A stretch of 64,000 nt of DNA, taken from the NCBI GenBank assembly GCA_026625625.1, contig CP113055.1:2048501-2112500 (forward strand), given 5' to 3'. Positions 9,424 through 18,822 of this stretch are shown piece after piece. Source of the DNA: Blastomonas sp. SL216. Lineage in GTDB: Bacteria > Pseudomonadota > Alphaproteobacteria > Sphingomonadales > Sphingomonadaceae. The stretch's first letter is position 1; every line of letters begins with the position of its first letter. The translations under genes and the position numbers were made by a program. The notes beneath the pieces were generated by a model. That model was not told the origin of the DNA, did not search any database, and saw only the letters and a list, made by a program, of their open reading frames with translations.

Positions 9424-10755
9424 ATGCGGAAGACAACGCTTTCCAAAATCGCCCTGATCGCCGCCGCTGGCTGGGTGTTGACCACCCCCGCGCACGCCCA
9501 GCTGGCGGTGGATGTGGACAATGCCGGCAGCGCGGACCTGATCATCGCGGTCCCTGCGCTGCCCACCCCGCAGAGCGAATCCACGCTGGCGGGCACCACC
9601 GAGGATCTGGGCAACCGCATCAGCGATGTGATCGCCTCCGACCTCGACCGCTCAGGCCTGTTCAAGCCGATCGGCCGCAACGCGGTAAAGCGCATCACCG
9701 TCGACGAGGTTACCGCGCCGACCTTCCCCTATTGGCAGGGTCGCAGTGCCGCAGCGCTCATCCAGGGCTTTGTCCGCTCCAATGGCGACGGCAAGATCAC
9801 CGTGGGCTGCTATCTCTACGATGTCGCGCTGGGCAGCGAGCTGACGCGCCAGGGCTTTGTCGTCGAACCGGCAGACTGGCGCCGCGCCGCGCACAAATGC
9901 GCCGACAGCATCTATTCGCGCCTGTCGGGCGAAAGCCCGTTCTTCGACAGCCGTATCGCCTACATTGCCGAGACCGGACCCAAGGGCAACCGCACCAAGC
10001 GGCTGGCAATCATGGATTCGGATGGCGCCAACCACCGCTTCATCACCAACGGCCAGTCGACCGCCCTCACCCCGCGCTTTTCGCCCGACTACAAGCAGAT
10101 CGCGTATCTGAGCTATGTCGACGGCAACCCGCGCATCTATGTCTATGATGTCGGCACCGGGCGGCAGCGGCTGGTGACGCAGAGCCGCAACCCCACCTTC
10201 GCGCCGCGCTGGTCGCCCGATGGCAAGTATCTGCTCTATTCGATGGCGATCGGCGGCAATACCGACATCTACAAGATCCCCGCCGAGGGTGGCACCCCGG
10301 TCCGGCTGACCGACGGCCCCGGCATCGATGTCGGCGGCAGCTTCTCCCCCGATGGCAGCCAGATCGTGTTCGAAAGCGATCGCAGCGGCGGCCAGCAGCT
10401 CTATGTGATGAACGCCGATGGCTCGAACCAGCGCCGCATCAGCTTTGGCGGCGGCCGCTATGCGACGCCCGAATGGAGCCCGCGCGGCGATCTGATCGCG
10501 TTCACCAAGATGCAGGGCAATTTCCGCGTCGGCGTGATGAGCCCATCGGGCGGCGGCGAGCGGCTGCTGACCAACAGCTGGCAGGACGAGGCCCCGACCT
10601 GGGCGCCCAATGGCCGCGTCATCCAGTTCTTCCGCACCGGGCGCGGCGCGGTCAGCTCGACCGTGTGGCAGGTGGACCTTACCGGCGCGAACGAACGCCG
10701 CCTGCCGACCCCGGTCGATGGATCCGACCCCGCCTGGGGTCCGATTCTGCCGTGA
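9424..10755 (+). CDS. tolB: Tol-Pal system beta-propeller protein TolB
   Basis: 443 residues with a Sec signal peptide ending near AHAQ-L. An N-terminal TolB domain (about 20-150) precedes a six-bladed propeller of WD40-like repeats, each with a motif of the type PRFSPDYKQIAYLS, PRWSPDGKYLLYS or SFSPDGSQIVFES. It is the periplasmic partner that binds Pal and TolA. The gene lies immediately after tolA; a 184-base gap then separates it from pal, so pal may have its own promoter as well. Confidence 0.96.
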   Translation: MRKTTLSKIALIAAAGWVLTTPAHAQLAVDVDNAGSADLIIAVPALPTPQSESTLAGTTEDLGNRISDVIASDLDRSGLFKPIGRNAVKRITVDEVTAPTFPYWQGRSAAALIQGFVRSNGDGKITVGCYLYDVALGSELTRQGFVVEPADWRRAAHKCADSIYSRLSGESPFFDSRIAYIAETGPKGNRTKRLAIMDSDGANHRFITNGQSTALTPRFSPDYKQIAYLSYVDGNPRIYVYDVGTGRQRLVTQSRNPTFAPRWSPDGKYLLYSMAIGGNTDIYKIPAEGGTPVRLTDGPGIDVGGSFSPDGSQIVFESDRSGGQQLYVMNADGSNQRRISFGGGRYATPEWSPRGDLIAFTKMQGNFRVGVMSPSGGGERLLTNSWQDEAPTWAPNGRVIQFFRTGRGAVSSTVWQVDLTGANERRLPTPVDGSDPAWGPILP

Positions 10756-10939
10756 TGGAGCCTTTTGCTGCGCTCAAGGGTTTACCCTGTCGATGAATGG
10801 AGTCAGACTTCCTTCAGGTTAACATTGGTTATGTTTCATTGCGGGGCGTTGACGGCACGATGCCAGAAATCCCGCACTTCCCCCACGGGGCCTAGTCTGT
10901 GTCGTCTGTATGGCCCCAACAACAAGAAGGAGACGCTCG

Positions 10940-11458
10940 ATGAGAACTGTCCGCAACACGCTTGTCCTGGCCACGGCCGTCATCGCATTGGGCGCCTGCG
11001 CCAAAAAGGCCCCGCCCGAGCTGCCGCCCGCGCCGGGTCCGGCGGTCGACAATTCGACCGGACAGGACAATTCGGGCGTCGGCAATGTCGCCGTACCCGG
11101 CAGCCAGGCCGATTTCCTCGCCAAGGTCCGCTCCGACCGCATCCTGTTCGATCTGGATCGCTATAATGTCGATGCCGACGACCAGATCACGCTGCAGAGC
11201 CAGGCGCAGTGGCTGTCGCAATATCCCAACAAGCAGGCGATCATCGAAGGCCATGCCGACGAACGCGGCACACGCGACTACAACCTGGCGCTGGGCGAGC
11301 GCCGCGCCAATGCCGCGAAGAATTATCTCGTCTCGCTCGGCGTCAGCGAACAGCGCCTGCGCGTCGTCAGCTATGGCAAGGAACGCCCCGCTGCCATGGG
11401 ATCGGACGAAGCCAGCTGGGCCCAGAACCGCCGCGCGGTGACCGTGACCATCGACTGA
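10940..11458 (+). CDS. pal: peptidoglycan-associated lipoprotein Pal
   Basis: 172 residues from the ATG at MRTVRN, preceded by an AAGGAGA ribosome-binding site; a longer upstream frame is not needed. The lipobox ALGAC gives a lipidated Cys at position 20. A Pro-rich linker leads to an OmpA-like peptidoglycan-binding domain (about 65-172) with the diaminopimelate-binding motif EGHADERGTRDYNLALGERR. Pal anchors the outer membrane to the cell wall and completes the Tol-Pal set. No cpoB (ybgF) follows; the operon ends here at a strong terminator. Confidence 0.96.
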   Translation: MRTVRNTLVLATAVIALGACAKKAPPELPPAPGPAVDNSTGQDNSGVGNVAVPGSQADFLAKVRSDRILFDLDRYNVDADDQITLQSQAQWLSQYPNKQAIIEGHADERGTRDYNLALGERRANAAKNYLVSLGVSEQRLRVVSYGKERPAAMGSDEASWAQNRRAVTVTID

Positions 11459-11483
11459 TCGGCGACATCATCGCCTGAAACAC

Positions 11484-11517
11484 AAAAGGCCAGCCGTGCA
11501 GTACGGCTGGCCTTTTT
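11484..11517. terminator. bidirectional rho-independent terminator between pal and the symporter gene
   Basis: A perfect 10-base GC-rich stem (GGCCAGCCGT / ACGGCTGGCC) with loop GCAGT is flanked by AAAA on the left and TTTTT on the right, so it can terminate both the pal transcript and the convergent symporter transcript. Confidence 0.92.
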
Positions 11518-11538
11518 CGTGTTTATCTGCAGCAGGGC

Positions 11539-12855
11539 TTATTCGCCCGCGGCCAAATCCAGTCCACGCTTGCCATGTTCGGGCGTGTCGTGCGGTGCGG
11601 GGGGCAGGTCCATTTCCGCGGGCTCCTCCACCTCCAGCATGCCTTCCCATTTGGTGATGACGCTGGTGGCGACGGCGTTGCCGACGACATTGGTGGCGGT
11701 GCGGCCCATGTCGAGGAACTGGTCGATGGCCAGGATGATCGCCACGCCCTCCACCGGCAGGCCGAACTGCGCCAATGTACCGGTGATGACCACCAGGCTG
11801 GCGCGCGGTACCGCAGCGATGCCCTTGGAGCTGACCATCAGCGTCAGCAGGATGAGGATCTGCGTGCTGATCGACAGATCGATGCCATAAGCCTGCGCGA
11901 TGAACAGCGTGGCAAAGCTCATGTACATCATCGACCCGTCAAGGTTGAAGCTGTAGCCCAAGGGCAGCATGAAGCCCGAAATGCGGCGCGGCACGCCGAA
12001 GCGGTCGAGCTGTTCGAACATCTTGGGCAGCGCGGCCTCGGACGAGGCGGTCGAGAAGGCGATCAGCAGCGGCTCACGGATATAGCGGATGAGCTGCCAG
12101 ATCTTCCCGCGCAGGAATATCCAGCCCATGGTGAGCAGGATGATCCACAGCAGCACCAGCGAGGCGTAGAATTCGACCAGCAGCTCGAAATAGGTGCCCA
12201 GGATGGCAAGGCCGCTGCCCGCGACGACCTTGGCGATCGCGCCGAACACGGCAAAGGGGGCAAAGCGCATCACATAGCCGGTGATCTGCAGCATCATCTC
12301 GGCCAGCGCTTCCGATCCGCGCACCAGCGCCGCGCCCTTCTCGCCGATGGCCGACAGGGCCACCCCTGCGAAGATCGAGAAGACCAGGATCTGCAGGATG
12401 TTGTTGGTGGCAAGCGCCTCCAGCGCGTTCTTGGGGAAGATCGACAGCGTGAATTCCCACGCGTCGAGCTTCTTCACCTCGCCGACCATCTTGGCCGCTT
12501 CCGCCGCCTCGGGGATCGGCGCGCCGACGCCGGGCTGGAACAGGTTGACCATCAGCAGGCCAAGACCGATCGAAATGAAGCTGGCGGTGATGAACCAGGT
12601 CAGCGCGCGCACGCCGATGCGGCCCAGCGCGCTGCTGTCCCCCATATGCGCGATGCCGACGACGATGGTAGACAGGACCAGCGGCGCGACCAGCAGCTTG
12701 ATGAGGTTGAGGAAGATATCGGACAGCAGCTTGAACGTCTTGGTGAGATATTCGAAGGCCGGGCTGTCCGCCGGAACCCCGACATGGACGCCGTACCCGA
12801 CCGCAACACCCAGCACCATGCCGGCGAAGATATACCAGGTAAGCTTGCGATCCAT
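11539..12855 (-). CDS. dicarboxylate/amino acid:cation symporter (DAACS family)
   Basis: 438 residues of the DctA/GltP/GltT family. Eight or so membrane segments are visible, with the re-entrant serine-rich hairpin in the form AFSTASSEAALP and the transport-core motif GYSFNLDGSMMYM, plus a late segment IAAVPRASLVVI. These proteins import C4-dicarboxylates or acidic and neutral amino acids with Na+ or H+. Which substrate is used cannot be read from the sequence. It is a single-gene unit, converging on pal and sharing its terminator. Confidence 0.92.
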   Translation of the reverse strand: MDRKLTWYIFAGMVLGVAVGYGVHVGVPADSPAFEYLTKTFKLLSDIFLNLIKLLVAPLVLSTIVVGIAHMGDSSALGRIGVRALTWFITASFISIGLGLLMVNLFQPGVGAPIPEAAEAAKMVGEVKKLDAWEFTLSIFPKNALEALATNNILQILVFSIFAGVALSAIGEKGAALVRGSEALAEMMLQITGYVMRFAPFAVFGAIAKVVAGSGLAILGTYFELLVEFYASLVLLWIILLTMGWIFLRGKIWQLIRYIREPLLIAFSTASSEAALPKMFEQLDRFGVPRRISGFMLPLGYSFNLDGSMMYMSFATLFIAQAYGIDLSISTQILILLTLMVSSKGIAAVPRASLVVITGTLAQFGLPVEGVAIILAIDQFLDMGRTATNVVGNAVATSVITKWEGMLEVEEPAEMDLPPAPHDTPEHGKRGLDLAAGE

Positions 12856-13045
12856 GTTCCTGCCCTTTTGTCCCTTTCCAGTGTCCTACCGGGCCGCCGG
12901 AAATGCGCAACCCTGCGCGTTACGGGCGCAGCCACGGCTCAACCGGAAAAGCGGCAAAGGCGATCGCCTGCGCCGCGCTGGACGAGGCCCATCGCGCTGG
13001 CTAGCGTGGGGCGCCGGACCAGACAGAACCACGTGAAAGGGCCGC

Positions 13046-13669
13046 ATGAGCGCCTTTGAATTCTTCTTCAGCTTTTATGGCCTGCTGCTGGGCCTGTCGG
13101 TGGCGGAGCTGGTCGGAGGCTTTGCCCGCGTGCTGCACGAACGCCAACGCGTGCGATTCGGCTGGCTGACGCCGTTGCTCGCTCTGTTCGTCGCGGTGGA
13201 TCTGGTGACGTTCTGGAACCAGGCCTGGGTCTTCTTCCGGGGCGCACCATTCAACCCGGTGCTGCTGCTGCTCGGCCTGCTGGTCGCCGCAACCTTCTAC
13301 ATCGCCGCCAGCGTGACCTTTCCGCGCGTCACCGCTGAAGGAGTCGAGACACGGATCGATCTGGACGACCATTTCTGGGCGCATCGCGGCGTGGTCTTTG
13401 GCTGCGTGCTGGCGGCCAATGCGATGGTCTGGCTGTTGCTGGGCGCGCTCGCCATGGCCGACGCTGCCTGGGCTGCGGTCTGGACGATCCGGCTGATCTT
13501 CGGCGTGCTATTGTTTGCATCCTGCACCTTCGCGGCCGCCTTTGCGCGCCAGCGCGGTATCGTCATCGCTGCGCTGCTGGTGGTGCTGGGCTATGCTTTG
13601 TGGAACATGGCCCGCGCCGCGATGGGGCTGCTGGCGGCAGGAGCATGGGCCCCTGCCACCGGCGGATGA
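13046..13669 (+). CDS. uncharacterised multi-spanning membrane protein
   Basis: 207 residues with an AAGG ribosome-binding site. Six hydrophobic segments are visible (about 5-25, 38-58, 68-90, 112-135, 142-165 and 170-195). It begins MSAFEFFFSFYGLLLGLSVA. No catalytic motif was recognised. The convergent neighbour is a secreted protein gene 12 bases away. A conserved hypothetical membrane protein is the most that can be said. Confidence 0.7.
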   Translation: MSAFEFFFSFYGLLLGLSVAELVGGFARVLHERQRVRFGWLTPLLALFVAVDLVTFWNQAWVFFRGAPFNPVLLLLGLLVAATFYIAASVTFPRVTAEGVETRIDLDDHFWAHRGVVFGCVLAANAMVWLLLGALAMADAAWAAVWTIRLIFGVLLFASCTFAAAFARQRGIVIAALLVVLGYALWNMARAAMGLLAAGAWAPATGG

Positions 13670-13681
13670 CCAGCCGATCGG

Positions 13682-14158
13682 CTATTTCAGCCCCTTTCGC
13701 AGCTTTGCGGCAAAGCTCGGCGTGGTCGGCGTGACAATATCGCTGACGAACCATGTGCCCTTGATCAGCACCAGATCGACCGAATAGCGCACCGGTCCGC
13801 CATTGCGCATCTGGACGGTGACGCGCGCTCCGGTCTTGCCCTGGGCGACGACAGCGCTGCTGACCAGCCTGTAATCGCTGCCGGTATCCTGGCAGTCGCA
13901 GAACGGCACGGTGTCGATCACGCAGATGCCGCCCTCGGCCGCCGCGCAGGCATCGTCCCTGGCGATCAGCGCCTTGAGCGCAGGCGCATAGCGGGCGGAG
14001 CGATAGTCGAAGTCGCCCGGCAGCTTTGCATAGATGCCTTCGACATAGCGCTTTGCGGCCGTGAGTTCGGCAGCAGTCGCGGCGATGGCAGGCGCAGGCA
14101 TGATCATCGGCATCGCCGCCAAAGCGGCCGCCATCATGACAGGTTTACGGTTGAGCAT
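13682..14158 (-). CDS. exported protein, DUF3828-like
   Basis: 158 residues with a signal peptide ending near AIA-AT. The mature part has four Cys residues in the centre (CAAAEGGICVIDTVPFCDC), which may form disulfides, and a C-terminal strand pattern VDLVLIKGTWFVSDI typical of NTF2-like or DUF3828 proteins. The function is unknown. The gene is last before the 1.1 kb non-coding region and would be transcribed away from it. Confidence 0.6.
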   Translation of the reverse strand: MLNRKPVMMAAALAAMPMIMPAPAIAATAAELTAAKRYVEGIYAKLPGDFDYRSARYAPALKALIARDDACAAAEGGICVIDTVPFCDCQDTGSDYRLVSSAVVAQGKTGARVTVQMRNGGPVRYSVDLVLIKGTWFVSDIVTPTTPSFAAKLRKGLK

Positions 14159-14335
14159 CGGTCATATCCCCCCAGTCCAGCTTACGGTCTTGATCAGTCG
14201 AGCTGGGCACATTGGATCGTGGCTGCCCTCCGCTGACACGGGCACGAGCCTAGACCGCTTGCTGAGATGCATCAATGCATGTCGCCCGCACAGAAGGCCG
14301 GCTGGAACATGGAGCGGCGAGTTCGATCGGCCGGA

Positions 14336-14369
14336 CGCAAAACGGGGGCCGACATTGCTGTCGGCCCCC
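14336..14369 (-). terminator. strong rho-independent terminator facing left
   Basis: An 11-base perfect stem (GGGGGCCGACA / TGTCGGCCCCC) closes a four-base loop. Read on the minus strand it is followed by GTTTTGCG. No protein gene ends at it, which suggests a minus-strand transcript arising between 14400 and 15260. Confidence 0.75.
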
Positions 14370-15060
14370 ACTGCGCCTGATCCGATCATCGGGAAGCTTT
14401 ATCCGAAGCCCGTGAAAGCGGTTTCCCGCTTCAAGATGGTCTGTCTGCCGCGCCGCGAGCGGTGGGGCTGACATATCCGTTCCAGGCTTTCGGTGGTCTT
14501 GCGCCCGCATCGCTGCTTCGGCTCCACCCTTGCTCCTGATCAACCTTTCCAGGCGTCCGGCTTCGCGCGAGGCTTGGGTCTCGTGGTCCAAAAACCGTCC
14601 GTCCCAAGTCCGCGCTCTGCCTGACACTCCTTCCCTTGCGCATCCGGCTCAGTTCATCCGGCCCCTGCAGCACCGTCCAGAAGGACCATGCGCGTTAACC
14701 GGTTGTCCTGACCACGATGGCCTGTTCCGGGGCGTCGCACCGGCTGGCTGCTCCATCCAGGTCTTGCGACCCGCATCTTGCCTGCCTGCCGATCATCATC
14801 CGTCCATCCGAACCTTTCGAACCGCCCCATCCGCGCCTTCGCATCGCTGCTCGGGTGCCTCGGGACCATCCTTTCCGGCCTGTGCATAACACCTGCCTTC
14901 ATTCCGTGCCGTTTGCCGTTGCCAGCGCCCGGTGCGGGCGGTCTCTCTGGCCTTCGAAACCCTGCCCCGCATTGCTGCAAGACCTTGTTTTTGTTGGCTT
15001 TCAGTCCGCTTTCCGTCTGTCCTTCCGACCTCTTGAAGGTGTCACGAAGCCCGAGTCGCA
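14344..15060 (-). ncRNA. candidate structured non-coding RNA (ends approximate)
   Basis: The minus strand ends in a terminator without an upstream protein gene. Just before it lies a hairpin AAGCGG-GAAA-CCGCTT, a GNRA tetraloop typical of structured RNA. GGA triplets and CGGATG hexamers recur along the strand. Signature motifs of RNase P RNA, tmRNA and SRP RNA were looked for and not found. The 5' end is a guess; the RNA could be much shorter, covering only about 14344-14700. Confidence 0.35.
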
Positions 15061-15079
15061 GCCAGCGAAAACCGCCAAG

Positions 15080-15125
15080 TTATCCACAGGCAGCGCCGCT
15101 TCGCTGTGGATAAAATGGTGGATAG
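15080..15125. promoter_or_regulatory. DnaA-box cluster
   Basis: A perfect TTATCCACA lies at 15080-15088 and its perfect inverse TGTGGATAA at 15105-15113; a weaker GTGGATAG follows near 15118. A one-mismatch box (TGTGCATAA) lies at 14881-14889. GANTC sites, the target of alphaproteobacterial CcrM, occur at 15053, 15205 and 15236. The cluster could be a replication origin, a DnaA-regulated promoter or a DnaA titration site. The two perfect boxes can also pair as a 10-base stem with a 14-base loop. Confidence 0.5.
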
Positions 15126-15261
15126 CAATGGATTAAACTGCGCCGGTTCGATTGTTTCATCAGCGCGTAACAAAACCGGTTTTCGGCCAGGGCAGCCGCC
15201 GATCGATTCGCGTCCCCCTTCCGTTTCAGGGCGGGGATTCAGGAGCGCGAGCGCGCGACCG

Positions 15262-15726
15262 TCAGAAAATCGGGATCGCCCCCATTGGCACCACGGCCAG
15301 CGCGACCAGGCACGCCACCACGATTCCCGTGACCCGGCTGCGCATGGTGCCATAGGCGCTGTCGGTCGCGCCTGCGCGCACCGCCTGGCGATCGAGCCAC
15401 CACAGCACGCCAAAGCCCAGCGCGAACAGCAGCGCCGCCTCGTTGAAGGGCACGAACCACAAGGCCGCGCAAGTGCCCAGCACCACCGCATTGCTGGCGA
15501 TGAACAGATTTGGGGCTACCCGCTGCGGCGCGACCACCTGGATGCCCCACAGCGTCCCCGCCATGAACATCAGGATGGTGAACGCCCAATAGCAGGTGAG
15601 GTTCGCCGCGTTGACATCGCCAAAGCCGATGACATGGCTCACCGCACCCGCGATGAATGGCAGCGCGCCCGAATAGGTCAGGCCCTGCATCAGCAGGCGA
15701 TTGTTTCCGTCTGCCCGCTCCGCCAT
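15262..15726 (-). CDS. DUF3429 integral membrane protein
   Basis: 154 residues with five hydrophobic segments, including GALPFIAGAVSHVI, LTCYWAFTILMFMAGTLWGI and GIVVACLVALAVVPMGAIPIF. The pattern fits the DUF3429 family, small inner-membrane proteins without a known role. It starts 9 bases after the argG stop on the same strand, so it is probably co-transcribed with argG. The DNA after its stop is the long non-coding region. Confidence 0.75.
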   Translation of the reverse strand: MAERADGNNRLLMQGLTYSGALPFIAGAVSHVIGFGDVNAANLTCYWAFTILMFMAGTLWGIQVVAPQRVAPNLFIASNAVVLGTCAALWFVPFNEAALLFALGFGVLWWLDRQAVRAGATDSAYGTMRSRVTGIVVACLVALAVVPMGAIPIF

Positions 15727-15735
15727 TGGCCGCGC

Positions 15736-16953
15736 TCAGCCCTGCCGACGGCCCAGCAGCCGCAGGCGCAGCGCGTTGAGCTTGATAAAGCCTTCCGCAT
15801 CCTTCTGGTCATAGGCACCGGCATCATCCTCGAACGTCACCACCTTCTCGCTGTACAGCGAGTAAGGCGACTTGCGGCCGACGACCCAGGCATTGCCCTT
15901 GTACAGCTTCAGCCGCACCGTGCCGGTGACATGGCTCTGGCTGTGGTCGATCGCCGCCTGCAGCATCTCGCGCTCGGGGCTGAACCACAGGCCGTTATAG
16001 ATCAGCTCGGCATAGCGCGGGGCGAGTTCGTCCTTGAGGTGGGCAGCGCCACGATCCAGCGTCAGCTGCTCGATGCCGCGATGCGCGATGTGATAGATCG
16101 TGCCGCCGGGCGTTTCGTACATGCCGCGCGACTTCATGCCGACGAAGCGGTTTTCCACCAGATCGAGCCGTCCGATGCCGTGCGTCTTGCCGAGCTCATT
16201 GAGCTTGGCGAGCAACGTTGCGGGGCTCATGCCCTCGCCGTTCAGCGCGACGCCATCGCCGCGTTCGAAATCGATCGTGATATACTCGGGGGTATCCGGC
16301 CCCTCTTCGGGGTGGTTGGTGCGCGAATAGACATAATCGGGGACCTCATCCCACGGATCCTCGAGCACCTTGCCCTCGGACGAGGTGTGCAGCAGATTGG
16401 CATCGGTCGAGAACGGCGCCTCGCCGCGCTTGTCCTTCGCGACCGGGATCTGGTGCGCCTCGGCGAATTCGATCAGCCGGGTGCGGCTGGTCAGGTCCCA
16501 TTCGCGCCAGGGTGCGATCACCTTCACATCGGGGTCGAGCGCATAATAGCCGAGCTCGAAGCGTACCTGATCGTTGCCCTTGCCAGTCGCGCCATGGCTG
16601 ACGGCATCGGCACCGACCATCTTCGCGATCTCGATCTGGCGCTTGGCGATCAAGGGCCGCGCGATCGAGGTGCCGAGCAGATAGGTGCCTTCGTACAGCG
16701 CATTGGCGCGCATCATCGGGAAGACATAGTCGCGCACGAACTCTTCGCGAAGGTCGTCGATGAAGATATGCTCGGGCTTCACGCCCATCATCTGCGCCTT
16801 GGCGCGCGCCGGCTCCAGCTCTTCGCCTTGTCCCAGGTCTGCGGTGAAGGTGACGACCTCGCAGCCATAGGTCTGCTGCAGCCATTTCAGGATGACGCTG
16901 GTATCCAGACCGCCCGAAAAGGCCAGAACGACACGGTTTACGGATTGAGTCAT
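15736..16953 (-). CDS. argG: argininosuccinate synthase
   Basis: 405 residues, the usual family length, from the ATG at [10 protein letters not shown]; the upstream in-frame extension is not needed. The ATP-pyrophosphatase loop [12 protein letters not shown] is at positions 10-20. Further family motifs are [21 protein letters not shown] and [12 protein letters not shown]. It joins citrulline and aspartate with ATP to give argininosuccinate, the penultimate step of arginine synthesis, in the cytoplasm. It is followed by the DUF3429 gene and is divergent from the Sel1-repeat gene. Confidence 0.97.
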   Translation of the reverse strand: MTQSVNRVVLAFSGGLDTSVILKWLQQTYGCEVVTFTADLGQGEELEPARAKAQMMGVKPEHIFIDDLREEFVRDYVFPMMRANALYEGTYLLGTSIARPLIAKRQIEIAKMVGADAVSHGATGKGNDQVRFELGYYALDPDVKVIAPWREWDLTSRTRLIEFAEAHQIPVAKDKRGEAPFSTDANLLHTSSEGKVLEDPWDEVPDYVYSRTNHPEEGPDTPEYITIDFERGDGVALNGEGMSPATLLAKLNELGKTHGIGRLDLVENRFVGMKSRGMYETPGGTIYHIAHRGIEQLTLDRGAAHLKDELAPRYAELIYNGLWFSPEREMLQAAIDHSQSHVTGTVRLKLYKGNAWVVGRKSPYSLYSEKVVTFEDDAGAYDQKDAEGFIKLNALRLRLLGRRQG

Positions 16954-17144
16954 GCGCGCGGACTTTCTGCAAGAAAGGGTGTTCGCGCGCCGCCTATCAG
17001 TGCGACCCCGCAGGGGCAAGTGGGCTGTGCGTCCTGGATGCGCGAATGCGCCCGTGTTGACTTGGTCAGGCGGCACGAATAGTCTTGCCCCCAAGTCGCG
17101 GACCACCACCCAGCCTTGTTGCTGGCGTTCAGGATACCGCGCCC

Positions 17145-18233
17145 ATGCCCTCCCGATTGTCCCGTTTTTTCGCCATGCTTGGCCTGACTGCCGTATTGGC
17201 AGCGCTGCCCGGCCCGCTACTGGCCGGCTCCGCCCCAGATCCGCAGCGGCTGCACCAGTCGCGCTCCAACTGCCATATTGCCTATGATCTGCTCAGCGAG
17301 GCGCTGGAGAAGAATCAGCCGATATCGAACGCGGATATCGCCTGGGCGCAGGCGCATGAGCTCGCCGCCAAGGCCAAGTCCCCCTGCCCCGCGCCAAGCG
17401 CTGACCTGGCGCAGCGCGCCACCAACCGCATCATCGCGACCCCCGACGGACTGGCGGTCGCGCGGTCCTATATCGATGGCCAGAATGATGCGGGCGCGAT
17501 GATGGAAGTCGGCCTGTCGATGTATTCGGGCTATTTCAGCGACCTGACCAAGCAGCAGGGCCTCGACATGGTCAAACGCTCGGCCGAGGGCGGCGACCCG
17601 ATGGGCATGTATTTCTACGGCGTCGAACTTGCAGGCGGCTCTTATGGGGCGAAGGACATCAAGGGTGGCGTGGCGTGGATGGAAAAGGCCGCTGCTGCCG
17701 GGCATATCGACGCCATGCACCGCGCCGCCATCCATTATCACGAAGGCTTGGGCGTGAAGAAGGACGAGAAAAGGGCATTTGCGCTGTTTCGTCAGGCCGC
17801 CGAAAACGGGCACGTCTATGCCACCGTCATGGCCTTCACCATGATCGATGAGGGGCGTGGCACCAAGAAGGACTTCGGCCTCGCCTATCGGCTTTCGCGC
17901 AACATGGCCGAGCAGGGTGAGGTATATGGCGCGGTGATGGCGGCCTCTGCGCTGCTGCAATCGAAGGACGCCCTCAAGCACGAGACCGAAGTGCTGTACT
18001 GGATGGATTATGCGACCCGCAACGGTGACGAAAAGATCCGGTCGATCATGACGCCGCTACGCCCGCAGGTGGCGGCGATCTACAACCGGCCCGCCCCCGT
18101 TTCCGCGCCGCGCGACTTCCGCCCGCGGCCGTTCAAGGCTTGCCCGATGAAGACCACCTGCGTCGTCAACCATTATAGCGGACTGAAAAGCTGCACCACC
18201 AACAAGGATTACTGGAACGACTGCGACGGATGA
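17145..18233 (+). CDS. exported Sel1-repeat protein
   Basis: 362 residues from the ATG at MPSRLSRFF, which starts a clear signal peptide ending near LLAG. At least four Sel1-like repeats follow between about residues 120 and 300, each of the form A..GH..AM...[20 protein letters not shown]. The C-terminal 60 residues carry four Cys and a Pro-rich linker. Sel1 repeats make solenoids for protein-protein contacts, so a periplasmic adaptor role is likely. It ends one base before the stop of the convergent GDT1-family gene. Confidence 0.8.
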   Translation: MPSRLSRFFAMLGLTAVLAALPGPLLAGSAPDPQRLHQSRSNCHIAYDLLSEALEKNQPISNADIAWAQAHELAAKAKSPCPAPSADLAQRATNRIIATPDGLAVARSYIDGQNDAGAMMEVGLSMYSGYFSDLTKQQGLDMVKRSAEGGDPMGMYFYGVELAGGSYGAKDIKGGVAWMEKAAAAGHIDAMHRAAIHYHEGLGVKKDEKRAFALFRQAAENGHVYATVMAFTMIDEGRGTKKDFGLAYRLSRNMAEQGEVYGAVMAASALLQSKDALKHETEVLYWMDYATRNGDEKIRSIMTPLRPQVAAIYNRPAPVSAPRDFRPRPFKACPMKTTCVVNHYSGLKSCTTNKDYWNDCDG

Positions 18234-18806
18234 TCACACCCAGCCCGCCGTCTGCGCCGCGACCCACAGCCCAAGCCCCGCGAACATGATCGCGGCACCG
18301 ATCTGCAGCGCGCGGATCGGCAGGATGCGCTCGATGCGGTGGCCCAGCAGCACGGCAGGCACATTGGCGACCATCATGCCCAGCGTGGTCCCGGCGGTGA
18401 CCGCAACGACATTCTGGTAATGCGCGCCCATGGCCACGGTGGCGACCTGCGTCTTGTCGCCCATTTCCACCAGGAAAAAGGCGATCAGCGTGGTGACGAA
18501 CACCCCGGCCTTGCGCGATTTGGGCTCGTCATCCTCGTCGAACGTGTCGGGGATCAGGGCCCAAAGGCCCATGCCGACAAAGCCTGCGGCAATGGCATAG
18601 CGGAAAGCGGGGCTGTCGATCAGCCCGGCGACCTGCTGCCCCACCAGGGCGGCGAGAAAGTGATTGGCCAGAGTCGCGGCAAAGATGCCTGCGATGATCG
18701 GCACCGGCTTTTTGAGGCGCGCGGCGAGCAGGATAGCGAGAAGCTGAGTCTTGTCGCCCATTTCGGCGAGCGCGACCAGCGACAGCGAGGCAAGAAAGGC
18801 TTCCAT
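18234..18806 (-). CDS. GDT1/TMEM165-family (UPF0016) cation exporter, probably Mn2+
   Basis: 190 residues with six membrane segments. The family hallmark E-x-G-D-K-T occurs twice, at residues 15-20 and 114-119 (both EMGDKTQ), separated by an acidic linker DTFDEDDEP. UPF0016 proteins in bacteria (MneA) export Mn2+, and their relatives transport Ca2+ or Mn2+ into the Golgi. The yybP-ykoY riboswitch just upstream supports Mn2+ as the substrate here. The start is the ATG 17 bases after the 3' arm of the leader hairpin. Confidence 0.92.
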   Translation of the reverse strand: MEAFLASLSLVALAEMGDKTQLLAILLAARLKKPVPIIAGIFAATLANHFLAALVGQQVAGLIDSPAFRYAIAAGFVGMGLWALIPDTFDEDDEPKSRKAGVFVTTLIAFFLVEMGDKTQVATVAMGAHYQNVVAVTAGTTLGMMVANVPAVLLGHRIERILPIRALQIGAAIMFAGLGLWVAAQTAGWV

Positions 18807-18822
18807 CCGACGAGACTTTCAG

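Larger units (their letters stand above)
14159..15261. other. 1.1 kb region with no credible protein gene
   Basis: Every short open frame here (for example those at 14250-14673 and 14654-14980 on the minus strand) lacks a plausible ribosome-binding site, codon pattern or recognisable domain. The region contains a strong minus-facing terminator (14344-14369), a hairpin with a GAAA tetraloop (about 14412-14433), and a DnaA-box-like cluster (15080-15125). The minus strand is purine-biased and carries about 30 GGA triplets in some 720 bases, counted by eye. It may contain a structured RNA gene, a DnaA-binding site, or both. Confidence 0.6.

Noticed and set aside
10756-10939. cpoB (ybgF) or another gene between tolB and pal, or a distinct promoter
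   Set aside because: No open frame with a domain, and no clear promoter hexamers at the right spacing could be picked out by eye.
14250-14980. Minus-strand short frames of 80-125 residues in the gene-free region
   Set aside because: No ribosome-binding sites and no recognisable domain; the DNA looks like RNA or regulatory sequence instead.
14340-15060. RNase P RNA, tmRNA or SRP RNA in the gap
   Set aside because: Their signature blocks (for example GAGGAAAGTCCGGGCT or GGTTCGAATC) are absent on both strands of this interval.
15106-17082. A 658-residue frame on the plus strand opposite argG and DUF3429
   Set aside because: Shadow of argG; argG is intact on the minus strand with full catalytic motifs.
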